A DNA stretch of 64,000 nucleotides, taken from contig NZ_KE952672.1 of assembly GCF_000466385.1 (NCBI RefSeq), positions 1 through 64,000 on the forward strand, given 5' to 3'. This DNA is from Aneurinibacillus aneurinilyticus ATCC 12856. GTDB lineage: Bacteria; Bacillota; Bacilli; Aneurinibacillales; Aneurinibacillaceae. The notes under the pieces are model-generated. The model had not been told where the DNA came from. It ran no database searches and saw only the letters and a list, made by a program, of their open reading frames with translations. Of this stretch, positions 8,747 through 15,520 are shown piece after piece. Numbering within the stretch: the first letter of the stretch is position 1; every line of letters starts with the position of its first letter. Both the position numbers and the translations under genes were made by a program.

Positions 8747-8851
8747 TTATCTATGCTCCTTGGTTCCTGCATTTGCAAACGAAAACAGCAGGAATGGGGA
8801 GGAAATTAGCAGGATGATAAATAAAATTACTTCAATCATATATATATCCAT
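8747..8851 (-). CDS. 34-residue single-pass membrane peptide
   Basis: The reverse strand encodes MDIYMIEVILFIILLISS and continues to a charged end (KEHR), 34 residues in all. One hydrophobic helix spans about residues 6-25. AGGTGGAGAG sits at normal spacing before the ATG at 8851, and a Fur-like box (8871-8893) lies immediately upstream. It resembles no family I can name; tiny subunits such as CydS or KdpF have this size and layout. It is divergent from pfeT and convergent with the ferredoxin-like gene. The ribosome site and clean frame support translation. Confidence 0.6.
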   Translation of the reverse strand: MDIYMIEVILFIILLISSPFLLFSFANAGTKEHR

Positions 8852-8870
8852 AATTCTCTCCACCTCTTAA

Positions 8871-8893
8871 TTGAAAATAATTATTATATTCAA
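8871..8893. promoter_or_regulatory. Fur-like box upstream of small membrane peptide
   Basis: TTGAAAATAATTATTATATTCAA is partly palindromic. Within it TGAAAATAATTATTA fits the 7-1-7 Fur consensus TGAtAATnATTaTCA with two mismatches. It lies 20 bases upstream of the peptide's ATG. Confidence 0.45.
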
Positions 8894-8971
8894 TTATAAA
8901 GACAGCAATCGATATCGTCAATAAAAGTTCGTCTATTTTTATATTCTGCTTTTCAAGAGAAAAAAATTAGA

Positions 8972-8986
8972 TTATAATAATTATAA
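8972..8986. promoter_or_regulatory. Perfect PerR box upstream of pfeT
   Basis: TTATAATAATTATAA is identical to the Per box at dps and to the consensus TTATAATnATTATAA. It lies about 148 bases upstream of the pfeT ATG. PerR control of pfeT (formerly zosA) is established in Bacillus subtilis. Confidence 0.85.
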
Positions 8987-9028
8987 AATAGTTGCTTTAA
9001 TACAAAAAAATTAGACTTAAGCAAAAAA

Positions 9029-9043
9029 TGAAAATCATTCTTA
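9029..9043. promoter_or_regulatory. Fur-like box upstream of pfeT
   Basis: TGAAAATCATTCTTA matches the 7-1-7 Fur consensus TGAnAATnATTnTCA except at the right end. Iron-responsive Fur control in addition to PerR is known for PfeT/FrvA-type exporters. Confidence 0.45.
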
Positions 9044-9133
9044 ATTAGAAACGGGTATGCTGCTGTCCAAAGGGACAGCAGCATTCGTGCTTTCTGCTAC
9101 AAAATTGAGATTTATTATCAGGGGTGAACACGA

Positions 9134-11065
9134 ATGGGCGAAATGAAAACAACATGCACGCAAACGGTATCGGTAAAGCCGGATTTGAAGCAGGCAGAAT
9201 GGAAGCAGGCGTTGCAGCGGCATGGCGAGAGCATTGCGGCCATAGGATGCGGTGTATTGACGTTTGGTGCATGGCTGCTGCAAGGTAGCGGAACGGCCTG
9301 GACTTTGGTTTTGTATGTACTTGCATATTGCATTGGAGGATATGTAAAGGCGAAAGAGGGCATCGTGACACTGTATAAAGAGAGGGAACTGGATGTTAAT
9401 TTGCTCATGCTGCTTGCAGCGGGCGGAGCAGCCGGTATTGGGTACTGGTTTGAAGGTGCGATCCTCATTTTTATTTTCTCGTTGAGCGGGGCATTGGAGA
9501 ATTACACAATGAAACGCAGCAGTAAAGATATCGCATCATTAATGGATATAAAGCCGGAGACTGCCTTGCTGTATAAGGGCGGGAAGGAGAGTCAGGTCAA
9601 GATTGAAGAATTGAACATAGGGGATTTCATCATTGTGAAGCCGGGTGAGCGTATTCCAGCAGATGGTATCGTCCGTGAAGGTGTATCATCCGTCAATCAG
9701 GCATCCATTACCGGTGAGTCGATTCCTGTGGAAAAGGAAGTGGAGGATTCAGTATTTGCCGGAACCTTGAATGGAGAAGGCGCTCTTATAATCGAAGTAA
9801 CGAGTGAGAGCGAATCAAGCTTATTCTCAAAAATTATCCGCCTCGTTCAGGAAGCTCAAAGCGAGATGCCCCCTACGCAGCAATTCATCGAGCGCTTTGA
9901 AGGAACTTATGCCAAGACGGTAATTGGAATTACGGTGCTTTTAATGACAGTACCGCATTATGCTCTTGGCTGGACCTGGTCTGAGACGCTGTACCGGGCT
10001 ATGGTATTTCTTGTTGTCGCTTCACCTTGTGCGCTCGTTGCTTCTATTATGCCAGCGATGTTATCTGCCATATCCAACAGTGCACGTAAAGGTGTGCTGT
10101 TTAAAGGTGGGGCGCATCTGGAGAATTTGGCTGGTATTCGTGCGATTGCGTTCGATAAAACAGGCACGCTAACAGCAGGGCGACCGGAGATTACCGATGT
10201 TGTATCATTACAGGATTATAGCGAAGAGCAACTGTTATGGATTGCTGGATCGATTGAAAGTTTATCCGAGCATCCGATTGGTAGGGCCATAACGGAAAAA
10301 GCGGAAGCTTGCGGGAGACCGTTGCTTCGGCCGAAACAATTGACGGCAGTAACCGGATTTGGTGTTATGGCGGAATTCGAGAATGAAACATGGAAGATCG
10401 GAAAAGAAGCGTTTGTGGATGAGCGGGGCAGGCACGAAATGTTAGCGGAGTTAACCAAGCGTTTGGAGATGGAAGGAAAGACGGTCATCTTCATTCAGAA
10501 CGACAGGGGAATTGCGGGCGTATTGGCAGTACAGGATACGCTGCGTCCTGAGGCGAAAGCGGCAATAGCCCAATTAAAAAAATTAGGGATTACGATTGTT
10601 ATGCTAACGGGAGATAAGCGCTCAACAGCAGAGGCAATTGCTAATGAAGCTGGGGTGGATGAAGTGTATGCTGAACTCCTGCCGCAAGAGAAGGTTGAAA
10701 GCGTCAAAGCACTCAGAGAGCGGTACGGTAAAGTGGCGATGATAGGAGACGGGGTTAACGACGCTCCTGCTTTGGCAACTGCATCGGTTGGTATTGCGAT
10801 GGGCAACGCAGGCAGTGATGCCGCACTAGAGACGGCAGATTTAGTGCTGATGAACGACGATTTGGGAAAAATTCCGACAGCGATTCGGTTAGGGAAAAAA
10901 ACAGGGCAAATCATTAAGCAGAATATTGTCTTTTCGCTTGGCGTTATTTTGCTGCTCATTCTATCTAATTTTGCGCAGTCCTTGAGTTTGCCGCTTGGCG
11001 TTATCGGACACGAAGGCAGTACCATTCTCGTTATTTTGAACGGACTTCGTTTATTGAAATCATGA
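9134..11065 (+). CDS. pfeT: P1B-4-type heavy-metal ATPase, Fe(II) efflux (PfeT/ZosA)
   Basis: This 643-residue P-type ATPase has about six to eight membrane spans, an actuator loop with TGES (about 193-196), the metal-site SPC motif (297-299), the phosphorylated Asp341 in DKTGT, the SEHPIG motif of the nucleotide domain, and GDGVNDAPAL. Near the C-terminus HEGST (626-630) together with SPC marks subgroup P1B-4. It lacks an N-terminal CxxC metal-binding domain. In Bacillus this subgroup is PfeT, which pumps Fe(II) out during iron overload or peroxide stress. The upstream Per box and Fur-like box fit exactly. Cobalt or zinc as substrate remains possible. Confidence 0.9.
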   Translation: MGEMKTTCTQTVSVKPDLKQAEWKQALQRHGESIAAIGCGVLTFGAWLLQGSGTAWTLVLYVLAYCIGGYVKAKEGIVTLYKERELDVNLLMLLAAGGAAGIGYWFEGAILIFIFSLSGALENYTMKRSSKDIASLMDIKPETALLYKGGKESQVKIEELNIGDFIIVKPGERIPADGIVREGVSSVNQASITGESIPVEKEVEDSVFAGTLNGEGALIIEVTSESESSLFSKIIRLVQEAQSEMPPTQQFIERFEGTYAKTVIGITVLLMTVPHYALGWTWSETLYRAMVFLVVASPCALVASIMPAMLSAISNSARKGVLFKGGAHLENLAGIRAIAFDKTGTLTAGRPEITDVVSLQDYSEEQLLWIAGSIESLSEHPIGRAITEKAEACGRPLLRPKQLTAVTGFGVMAEFENETWKIGKEAFVDERGRHEMLAELTKRLEMEGKTVIFIQNDRGIAGVLAVQDTLRPEAKAAIAQLKKLGITIVMLTGDKRSTAEAIANEAGVDEVYAELLPQEKVESVKALRERYGKVAMIGDGVNDAPALATASVGIAMGNAGSDAALETADLVLMNDDLGKIPTAIRLGKKTGQIIKQNIVFSLGVILLLILSNFAQSLSLPLGVIGHEGSTILVILNGLRLLKS

Positions 11066-11085
11066 TGAATGGAGCTAGAGATGTT

Positions 11086-11124
11086 AAAAGGAGGCTAACC
11101 GTTTTTTACCGGTGCCTCCTTTTT
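11086..11124 (+). terminator. pfeT terminator
   Basis: AAAAGGAGGC (11086-11095) pairs with GCCTCCTTTT (11114-11123), followed by TGTTTTTT. Confidence 0.85.
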
Positions 11125-11228
11125 GTTTTTTCCTGGCTATGCGTGTGAAAGAATGGGTAACAAAAAGAGGCGAATATGAATGTTCCTGCTCTTGGTCATT
11201 GCTTCCAATGCGTTTTTAAAATATAAAT

Positions 11229-11320
11229 TGTAATTATTATTTTTTATAAATTGCTTATTAATTAAAGATTGACGATTAAATGGAGTTCTTATATTATTTA
11301 AAACGTAATAATTATTATTT
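11229..11320 (+). promoter_or_regulatory. Promoter with two Zur-like sites for the COG0523 GTPase
   Basis: TTGACG (11269-11274), 17 bases, TATTAT (11292-11297), then CGTAATAATTATTATTT at 11304-11320. A second related sequence, TGTAATTATTATT, is at 11229-11241. The downstream site and its distance from the -35 match those of the ferredoxin-like gene. Confidence 0.6.
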
Positions 11321-11340
11321 GTGGTAAAGGGGAACTGAAA

Positions 11341-12108
11341 ATGAACCAGGGGAAAATTCCTGTTACGGTATTGAGCGGATATCTGGGTGCTGGAAAAACA
11401 ACTTTATTAAATCATATATTGAACAACCGCGAAGGATTAAAGGTAGCAGTAATTGTGAATGACATGAGCGAGGTAAACATTGATGCGGAATTAATTGAGA
11501 AAGGTACATCGCTATCACGGACAGAAGAGAGGCTGGTGGAAATATCAAATGGCTGTATTTGTTGCACGTTGCGAGAGGATTTGATACAGGAAATTGAGCG
11601 GCTGGCCACTGAAGGGAAATATGATTATATTTTGATCGAATCCACTGGTATTGGTGAACCGATACCGGTAGCACAGACATTTACATATCAGGATGAAGAA
11701 AGCGGAATCGACATAACGAAGTATTGTCGCCTGGATACAATGGTAACGGTAGTAGATGCCTACCGCTTCTGGAAGGATTTCTCTTCAGGTGAGAGTCTTC
11801 TGGAACGTGAGCAGGCAGTAGGTGATGACGATAGACGCGAAGTTGTAGACTTGCTGATTGATCAGATTGAATTTTGTGATGTGCTTATTTTGAATAAGTG
11901 CGATATGGTGTCGGAGGAAGAACTGGAACAGTTAGAAGGTGTACTGCGCAAGCTCCAACCTTCAGCTCGCTTTATTCGCGCATCTCACGGACAAGTGGCT
12001 CCGAAGGAGATATTGAATACTCGGTTATTCGATTTTGATAAAGCATCTCAAGCAGCTGGCTGGATTCAGGAATTGGAGCAGGAGGAACATGCGCCGGTAT
12101 ACGAATGA
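11341..12108 (+). CDS. COG0523 (CobW/YciC/ZagA) metallochaperone GTPase, N-terminal part
   Basis: The 255 residues hold the complete GTPase domain: Walker [11 protein letters not shown] (12-21), the metal-binding GCICC (Cys72, Cys74, Cys75; the CxCC hallmark), ESTG switch, and NKCD for guanine recognition. Family members run to about 390-400 residues with a CobW C-terminal domain. Here the frame ends at a TGA (12106) and that domain continues in the +1 frame from 12089. ZagA/YciC proteins deliver zinc under zinc starvation and are controlled by Zur, consistent with the operator-like sites upstream. The frame change falls inside a perfect inverted repeat. Whether this is a broken gene or two coupled cistrons is open. 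Confidence 0.88.
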   Translation: MNQGKIPVTVLSGYLGAGKTTLLNHILNNREGLKVAVIVNDMSEVNIDAELIEKGTSLSRTEERLVEISNGCICCTLREDLIQEIERLATEGKYDYILIESTGIGEPIPVAQTFTYQDEESGIDITKYCRLDTMVTVVDAYRFWKDFSSGESLLEREQAVGDDDRREVVDLLIDQIEFCDVLILNKCDMVSEEELEQLEGVLRKLQPSARFIRASHGQVAPKEILNTRLFDFDKASQAAGWIQELEQEEHAPVYE

Positions 12109-12562
12109 GGAATATGGTATTTCCTCATTCGTATACCGGCGCAACCGCCCGTTTCATCCAGAACGGTTAGCTACCTGGCTTGCTGATTGGCCAGCGGAAG
12201 TCATACGCGCTAAAGGCTTTATGTGGCTGGCAACCCGCAATGAAATGGCGGTTAGTGTAAGCCAAGCAGGACCGTCCATTCAGCTTGGGGCAGCCGGATA
12301 TTGGATAGCGGCTATGCCAGAAGAAGAAAGGCAGCTTTATTTGGAAGAAGATCCGGAATGGGCGGCGACCTGGGACCCAAAATGGGGTGACCGGATGACG
12401 GAAATCGTGTTAATTGGGATAGGGATAAACAAGAATGAAATTGAAAAGACGCTGGATCGATGTCTGCTGACTGCAGAAGAAGAGGAGGCCGACTGGAGCT
12501 TATTCGCAGATCCGTTGCCTGTATGGGAAGAGGCGGAAGGCATACAGGAGCAGAGCGTATAG
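12089..12562 (+). CDS. COG0523 GTPase, CobW C-terminal domain part
   Basis: The frame encodes 157 residues beginning [16 protein letters not shown] and is the standard CobW_C domain that follows the GTPase domain in COG0523 proteins ([10 protein letters not shown]..., then GFMWLATR). An ATG at 12089 follows AGGAGG with only three intervening bases, overlapping the end of the GTPase frame by 20 bases. Translation could therefore be coupled, making a two-subunit metallochaperone. Alternatively the region is simply the 3' half of a frameshifted gene. A terminator follows directly, so both halves share one transcript. Confidence 0.75.
   Translation: MRRYTNEEYGISSFVYRRNRPFHPERLATWLADWPAEVIRAKGFMWLATRNEMAVSVSQAGPSIQLGAAGYWIAAMPEEERQLYLEEDPEWAATWDPKWGDRMTEIVLIGIGINKNEIEKTLDRCLLTAEEEEADWSLFADPLPVWEEAEGIQEQSV
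12090..12143. repeat. Perfect 23-bp inverted repeat at the frame change
   Basis: Bases 12090-12112 are the exact reverse complement of 12121-12143, with an 8-base loop (TATGGTAT). The right arm encodes conserved CobW_C sequence (SSFVYRRN); the left arm carries the N-terminal part's TGA stop. It is not followed by a T-run and lies inside coding sequence. Confidence 0.97.
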
Positions 12563-12573
12563 AGTGATGTAGT

Positions 12574-12605
12574 AGCACCCTGTGATGTGAGCAGGGTGCT
12601 TTTTT
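12574..12605 (+). terminator. Terminator of the split COG0523 gene
   Basis: AGCACCCTG (12574-12582) pairs with CAGGGTGCT (12592-12600), then TTTTT. Confidence 0.9.
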
Positions 12606-12627
12606 ATGTTTTTCACAAGAGGAAAAT

Positions 12628-13227
12628 TCAAGAAGCAGGCTTACCGCGAAAACGTATTGCTAACCAAAGGATAAGGCCAGCGATTAGGAGAATACTAAGT
12701 GCCAACAACCCGTAGTCATGCACAGCGACGCCGATTCGATCAATGTACCGACCAAATATGCGTCCGATAAGGAAGAAAAAAAGCGTCCAGACGAAGCCAA
12801 CTGTGTAGGAAAACAGCGCATATCTTGCAAATGACATGCGTCCTATGCCAACCAGATACGGTACAAGATGGCGCACAATTGGAAACGCATAGCTAAGACA
12901 TAACGAATACGAGCCGTATTTGTTAATCAAATCATATGATTTTGTTAAGTATTTATCCACGTTTTTCTTTTTCTTAAGTTTATTTAGTACTGGCGGACCC
13001 ATTACTCGTCCAAGCCCATATCCGATAGATAAACCGGATATGACACCCATATACGTAATGAGAAACGCCAGAACAGGATCGAGCAGATGAAGCGAGGTTA
13101 CGAAGCCGCCGGTCATGACTACGACTTCATCCGGAATTGGCATGCCGACAATGCCTAGCCATAGGCAAAAAAAGAGCGCGGCGTAACCGTACTGCTCTAT
13201 AAACGTAACTAACGTATCAACATCCAT
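12628..13227 (-). CDS. DedA-family membrane protein
   Basis: This is a membrane protein of about 199 residues. The DedA/VTT signature is clear: GMPIPDEVVVMTGGF in a re-entrant loop near residue 30, and FPIVRHLVPYLVGIGRMSFARY with the conserved R-x3-P. DedA proteins flip undecaprenyl phosphate or phospholipids and support envelope stability and proton-motive force. ATG at 13227 is preferred to 13245 because GGAGG lies six bases before it. It is monocistronic on the minus strand, convergent with the metallochaperone unit. Confidence 0.87.
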   Translation of the reverse strand: MDVDTLVTFIEQYGYAALFFCLWLGIVGMPIPDEVVVMTGGFVTSLHLLDPVLAFLITYMGVISGLSIGYGLGRVMGPPVLNKLKKKKNVDKYLTKSYDLINKYGSYSLCLSYAFPIVRHLVPYLVGIGRMSFARYALFSYTVGFVWTLFFFLIGRIFGRYIDRIGVAVHDYGLLALSILLIAGLILWLAIRFRGKPAS

Positions 13228-13314
13228 TACTATCCTCCAATTCATTCAGTTTCTCCCCAATTATAAGCACTTTGGCTGAAGATTGAAAGGTTGTTGATAA
13301 ATTGCACGCAGGCG

Positions 13315-13342
13315 TTGCAGAATGACCAGTATGTGGTACGAT
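13315..13342 (+). promoter_or_regulatory. Ferritin promoter
   Basis: TTGCAG (13315-13320), 16 bases and TACGAT (13337-13342) form a plausible sigma-A promoter. No Per or Fur box is visible at it. Confidence 0.5.
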
Positions 13343-13375
13343 AGAATGAGTTTTGGGAGGAAAGAGGTAAAAGCT

Positions 13376-13894
13376 ATGATGAGTGAGAATTTAGTTGCAG
13401 AGATGAACAAACAGATTAATTTTGAGTTTTATTCCTCTAATTTTTATTTGGCGATGGCAGCCTATTGCGCAGCGGAGGATTTGGACGGTTTTGCTAACTT
13501 TTTTACTGTTCAAGCGCAAGAAGAAAATTTTCACGCGATGAAAATTTTTCATTTTTTAAATGCTACTGGTAATCGAGTACTTATTGAAGGGCTAGAAGCG
13601 CCACAAAATGAATTTACTTCGGTCGAAGATGTATTTCGCGCGGCATATGAACATGAGCAATTAGTAACAAAACGGATATATTATCTGGCAGATATGGCTG
13701 CGCAGGAGCGCGAGCATGCGACCAGCAGCTTTTTAAATTGGTTCATTGATGAACAAATTGAAGAGGAAGCGACCTTCAGCAGCATTCTAAAAAAATTAGA
13801 GCGAATTGGCGCTGACGGAAATGCATTATACATGCTTGATGACGAACTAGGCAAGCGCACTTTCGAGCCACAGGACGCTACCACATTTAAATAA
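13376..13894 (+). CDS. Ferritin (FtnA type)
   Basis: This is a non-heme ferritin of about 172 residues. The di-iron centre ligands are visible: Glu in NFEFYSSNFYLAM, the E-E-x-x-H pattern in AQEENFHAMKIF, and Glu/Gln in the C-terminal helix (NWFIDEQIEEEATF). Ferritins form 24-mer cages that oxidise and store iron in the cytoplasm. ATG 13376 or 13379 follows AAAGAGG; the longer frame from 13322 lacks a ribosome site. With dps, pfeT and ylaN nearby it adds to the iron theme of this region. Confidence 0.93.
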   Translation: MMSENLVAEMNKQINFEFYSSNFYLAMAAYCAAEDLDGFANFFTVQAQEENFHAMKIFHFLNATGNRVLIEGLEAPQNEFTSVEDVFRAAYEHEQLVTKRIYYLADMAAQEREHATSSFLNWFIDEQIEEEATFSSILKKLERIGADGNALYMLDDELGKRTFEPQDATTFK

Positions 13895-13930
13895 ATTTGA
13901 ACAAATTGTGATAATCTCTGCAAGATGTGG

Positions 13931-13948
13931 GTAATAATTAATTATTAC
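13931..13948. repeat. Perfect 18-bp palindrome, candidate operator
   Basis: GTAATAATTAATTATTAC reads identically on both strands. It lies 28 bases upstream of the next small gene's ATG and has no T-run or GC stem, so it is more likely a protein-binding site than a terminator. Confidence 0.5.
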
Positions 13949-13976
13949 TACATTTTTACAAAGGGGTTTTCACACA

Positions 13977-14180
13977 ATGAATTGGATTGCAAAGCAGTGG
14001 CATCATGCCTGGGCCAGTTATTATGCATCCAAGGTTGAGAGCCTGGATAAAACTACAGAAGATACGTATAATGCAGATTTACGCACTTATCATTCGAAAA
14101 AATTTGTTACTCATTATGAGGCGTTATATGGAAGCGAACGTCAGGAACAAAGCAATGAAAAATCGATGCGTACATTTTAA
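13977..14180 (+). CDS. Small hydrophilic protein, unknown
   Basis: This 67-residue protein begins MNWIAKQWHHAWASYYASK. It is rich in Trp, Tyr and His at the N-terminus and otherwise polar, without a membrane segment. I do not recognise the family. AAAGGGG precedes the ATG at suitable spacing. A perfect 18-bp palindrome just upstream hints at specific regulation, and the gene follows ferritin by 82 bases without an obvious terminator between, so read-through from ferritin is possible. An overlapping frame at 13987 has no ribosome site. Confidence 0.6.
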   Translation: MNWIAKQWHHAWASYYASKVESLDKTTEDTYNADLRTYHSKKFVTHYEALYGSERQEQSNEKSMRTF

Positions 14181-14235
14181 GCTCACTGAAGATATGCCAA
14201 GCAAGGAGTCTGCTATGTAATTGCAGCAGGCTCCC

Positions 14236-14344
14236 TTGTCACCAAGCGGATAAACGAGTATAATAATGTATACAGCAAGAACATAGCGCTTAACAAAGGG
14301 AGTACAAACTCCCTCTTGCAAAAATCGAGCCAATTATGTATGAT
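14236..14344 (+). promoter_or_regulatory. Tandem promoters for the noncoding transcript
   Basis: P1: TTGTCA (14236-14241), 17 bases, TATAAT (14259-14264). P2: TTGCAA (14316-14321), 17 bases, TATGAT (14339-14344). A hairpin, AGGGAGT with ACTCCCT (about 14298-14315), lies between them. No convincing coding frame follows. Confidence 0.6.
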
Positions 14345-14350
14345 AATAAT

Positions 14351-14594
14351 CAATAAAGCAAAACATATTGCCTGCGATGTACGATTCATTTTTTTGTTTC
14401 GAACCTTACGAAGAAAAAGGGAGTCTAAAATTAGGCTATGGACGCTATGCTCGCCAAGACGGGACAGCGGAAGTGGCTTTGCGGACACCCACCTGCGAGA
14501 GCGGGTTTTGAAACATAAGGGTGAAACGGCATAGGCGGGGTTTCATAATGAACTAACCAGGACGCTTTTGTATTTTATGCAAGTGTTCTTTTTA
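14351..14594 (+). ncRNA. ssrS: Structured noncoding RNA, possible 6S RNA
   Basis: Between strong promoters and a terminator lies about 240 bases with no gene. Its 3' half contains ACACCCACCTGCGAGAGCGG followed by GTTTTGAAAC and AAGGGTGAAACGG. The ACCC/GGGT hairpin and this sequence resemble the conserved 3' region of Firmicute 6S RNA as I remember it. CTATGC (about 14442-14450) can pair with GCATAG near 14529-14535 to close a long helix. 6S RNA mimics an open promoter and binds sigma-A RNA polymerase. The identity rests on recalled motifs; the presence of a transcript rests on promoter and terminator. Confidence 0.5.
14559..14594 (+). terminator. Terminator of the noncoding RNA
   Basis: AGGACGCTT (14559-14567) pairs with AAGTGTTCT (14581-14589) using G-U pairs, then TTTTT. 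Confidence 0.7.
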
Positions 14595-14624
14595 TTTATA
14601 ACGAATAAAAAATGCTGTGCATGT

Positions 14625-14655
14625 AAAAACTCTCATCATTCGATGAGAGTTTTTT
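14625..14655. terminator. Bidirectional terminator
   Basis: AAAACTCTCATC (14626-14637) pairs with GATGAGAGTTTT (14642-14653) around ATTC. It serves the minus-strand small membrane gene and gives a second stop for the ncRNA. Confidence 0.88.
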
Positions 14656-14667
14656 GTGTCAGAGGAA

Positions 14668-14802
14668 TTACTTCACAAAATACTCGACAATCATCATACC
14701 GATAAAGATAACCATTAAAATGCCGAACGAAAAGCCAAATCCGAGAGAAGAATCGACTACATCATTTTGGTTTTTGTCTAAATTCAGGTTTGGATTTGTC
14801 AT
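14668..14802 (-). CDS. YqzM-like small membrane protein
   Basis: The reverse strand encodes 44 residues with an N-terminal polar part (NPNLNLDKNQNDVVDSS), one transmembrane helix rich in Gly/Phe (GFGFSFGILMVIFIGMMIV) and a short EYFVK tail. The NDVVDS...GF.FSFG pattern resembles YqzM, a small membrane protein of Bacillaceae of unknown function. GGAGGTGATTG precedes the ATG at 14802. It is the last gene before a bidirectional terminator. Confidence 0.65.
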   Translation of the reverse strand: MTNPNLNLDKNQNDVVDSSLGFGFSFGILMVIFIGMMIVEYFVK

Positions 14803-14910
14803 TGTTCAATCACCTCCATTTTTTCATCATATCATAGGAGGCAGGCCGTCGCCTACGAAGGTAAGGGGCAAACAAGTGACAAATTTGCTAGTTTTTCTTA
14901 ACATAAAGAA

Positions 14911-15426
14911 TCAGGAGTCAATTAAACTCTGCACTTTACGCTCCAATTGTTCCGGGGAAAGCAAGCCATTTGCAATAAACACAATCTTTCCGCTCTTATC
15001 GACAAAAATGTTGGTAGGAAAACCTAAAACCTGATACATTTCTGTCACCTCTCCCGTTCGATCGAACAGAATAGGGAATTTTATATCGAAGAAGTGAACA
15101 AATTTTTTTGCGTTCTCTTCTTTATCATTTACTGTCACATTCACGGCCAGTATTTCGAATTTTTCGCCATATTTATTATACAAGCGGTTAAGATCCGGTG
15201 TTTCTGCCCGGCAAGGACCACACCAGGACGCCCAGAAATTAATGAGCACGGGTTTTTTAACTTCAGAGAGACGGTGTTCATTTCCATCCATCCCGATTAG
15301 AGCAAAATCCGGGGCATAGGAGCCGACTTCTGCTTTTTCTTCTTTTTTGATTAAGATTCCATTCGTATAGAGCGTGTAGCCTATAAGAGCAAGAACGATG
15401 GCGAGCGCCAAAAAGGCTTTTTTCAT
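14911..15426 (-). CDS. Membrane-anchored thiol-disulfide oxidoreductase (TlpA/ResA-like)
   Basis: This 171-residue protein starts with a single membrane anchor (about residues 4-22) followed by an AhpC/TSA-Redoxin fold. The active site WASWCGPC and cis-Pro region GFPTNIFVDKSGKIV are intact. ResA-like proteins reduce disulfides outside the membrane, for example in apocytochrome c or spore proteins (StoA). Start at the ATG 15426, with AGGTG upstream; an in-frame GTG at 15435 overlaps that site. No ccd or res genes flank it, so the substrate is unknown. Confidence 0.88.
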   Translation of the reverse strand: MKKAFLALAIVLALIGYTLYTNGILIKKEEKAEVGSYAPDFALIGMDGNEHRLSEVKKPVLINFWASWCGPCRAETPDLNRLYNKYGEKFEILAVNVTVNDKEENAKKFVHFFDIKFPILFDRTGEVTEMYQVLGFPTNIFVDKSGKIVFIANGLLSPEQLERKVQSLIDS

Positions 15427-15520
15427 GTTTTTCACCTGCTTTGTTTGTTATGCGACATGTCTTAGTTTATTATAGTTTGTTATGCACGGGAAGAGGATGC
15501 ACCTGTTTGTTCAATAAATA

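Noticed and set aside
13987-14220. 77-codon frame overlapping the 67-residue gene
   Set aside because: No ribosome site; the overlapping frame from 13977 has one.
14213-14488. 91-codon reverse frame over the ncRNA region
   Set aside because: No ribosome site, and the plus strand shows promoters and a terminator in the same stretch.
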